Shown piece by piece: positions 63,907 through 64,000 of a stretch of 64,000 nt of DNA; the first letter of the stretch is position 1, and every line of letters begins with the position of its first letter. The position numbers and the translations under genes are program-made. This DNA is from Pseudomonadota bacterium (lineage in GTDB: Bacteria > Myxococcota_A > UBA796 > GCA-2862545): NCBI GenBank assembly GCA_947505245.1, contig CANNIZ010000018.1, positions 27,444 to 91,443 on the forward strand, in the 5' to 3' direction. The notes beneath the pieces were generated by a model. It saw nothing but the letters and a program-made list of their open reading frames with translations. It was not told where the DNA came from and searched no databases.

Positions 63907-64000
63907 CTATAGCGGCCACAGCCGGGCCAGGTCCTTCGTCAGGTTCTTCTGGTGGGATTCAATCGTCCCGCCACCGATTTCGAGCAGCTTCGCGTCACGC
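63907..64000 (-). CDS. Acyl-CoA dehydrogenase C-terminal end (partial)
   Basis: The last 30 codons of a gene that enters from the right edge. It reads RDAKLLEIGGGTIESHQ and ends LARLWPL then stop. The RDAKLLEIGGGT motif marks the FAD-binding C-terminal helix region of acyl-CoA dehydrogenases, where ...IGxGTxEI is usual. Ser replaces the common Ile after Glu. The 95 bases between this stop and the DUF4157 operon start hold no gene. Which acyl-CoA is used cannot be told. Confidence 0.7.
   Translation of the reverse strand, partial: RDAKLLEIGGGTIESHQKNLTKDLARLWPL

Overview
This is a GC-rich, densely packed bacterial window. It carries many lipoproteins with DGD/MopE-type repeats, transmembrane Ser/Thr kinases, formylglycine-generating-enzyme (FGE) type domains, a right-handed beta-helix protein with an Asp-rich linker and a Cys/hydrophobic/Arg tail (MYXO-CTERM-like), and a sigma-54 activator. 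Together these suggest a myxobacterium-like member of the Myxococcota or a related deltaproteobacterial lineage. That is an inference from gene style; there is no rRNA marker. I saw no tRNA, rRNA or CRISPR array, and no gap above 300 bases lacks a gene.

Layout. 1-1165: two secreted proteins of unknown function, one cut by the window edge. 1229-6913: a paired radical-type acyl-CoA dehydratase system (double activase plus dehydratase), split by a small GxxExxY element with 31-bp terminal inverted repeats. 6923-12569: a CPA1 Na+/H+ antiporter, then a coiled-coil membrane protein, a solute-binding/OmpA fusion and an SPFH protein. 12678-21673: signalling and surface proteins, namely two Ser/Thr kinases, a beta-helix surface protein broken by an in-frame TAG, a UlaG-like hydrolase, lipoproteins, and a thioredoxin/MopE/propeller lipoprotein. 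21699-26825: four genes with 4-base overlaps forming a phosphorelay (Hpt-like protein, sigma-54 activator, periplasmic-TPR histidine kinase, single-domain receiver). 26889-32018: a phosphatase, a palindromic MITE-like element, an SRPBCC protein, and an FGE-like lipoprotein coupled to polysaccharide export, initiating sugar transfer and a DDAH-like hydrolase. 32025-37143: truA and exported proteins on the minus strand, including one reading frame that joins a surface propeller to an outer-membrane barrel. 37211-39991: a coupled operon of thioesterase, maf, yggS and an Rsm22-like methyltransferase. 39975-46467: a coiled-coil/PEGA operon with a 55-residue gene, a nuclease lipoprotein, lipoproteins, bamD and a DUF1844 gene. 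46522-50074: a peptide transporter, a small protein and malQ.

The most unusual region is 50138-63811. A four-gene minus-strand operon encodes a 2925-residue protein with two DUF4157 (eCIS-core, HELTH) domains, about 20 copies of a beta-rich repeat and a hydrophobic C-terminal region. Around it lie three small proteins built from shuffled shared modules. The operon converges on a leaderless-secretion (no signal peptide) protein with two peptidoglycan-binding-like repeats and a caspase-like His/Cys dyad. No contractile-injection structural gene lies in the window, so this looks like a cargo or effector island separated from its machine, or a new DUF4157 system. The window ends in the tail of an acyl-CoA dehydrogenase.
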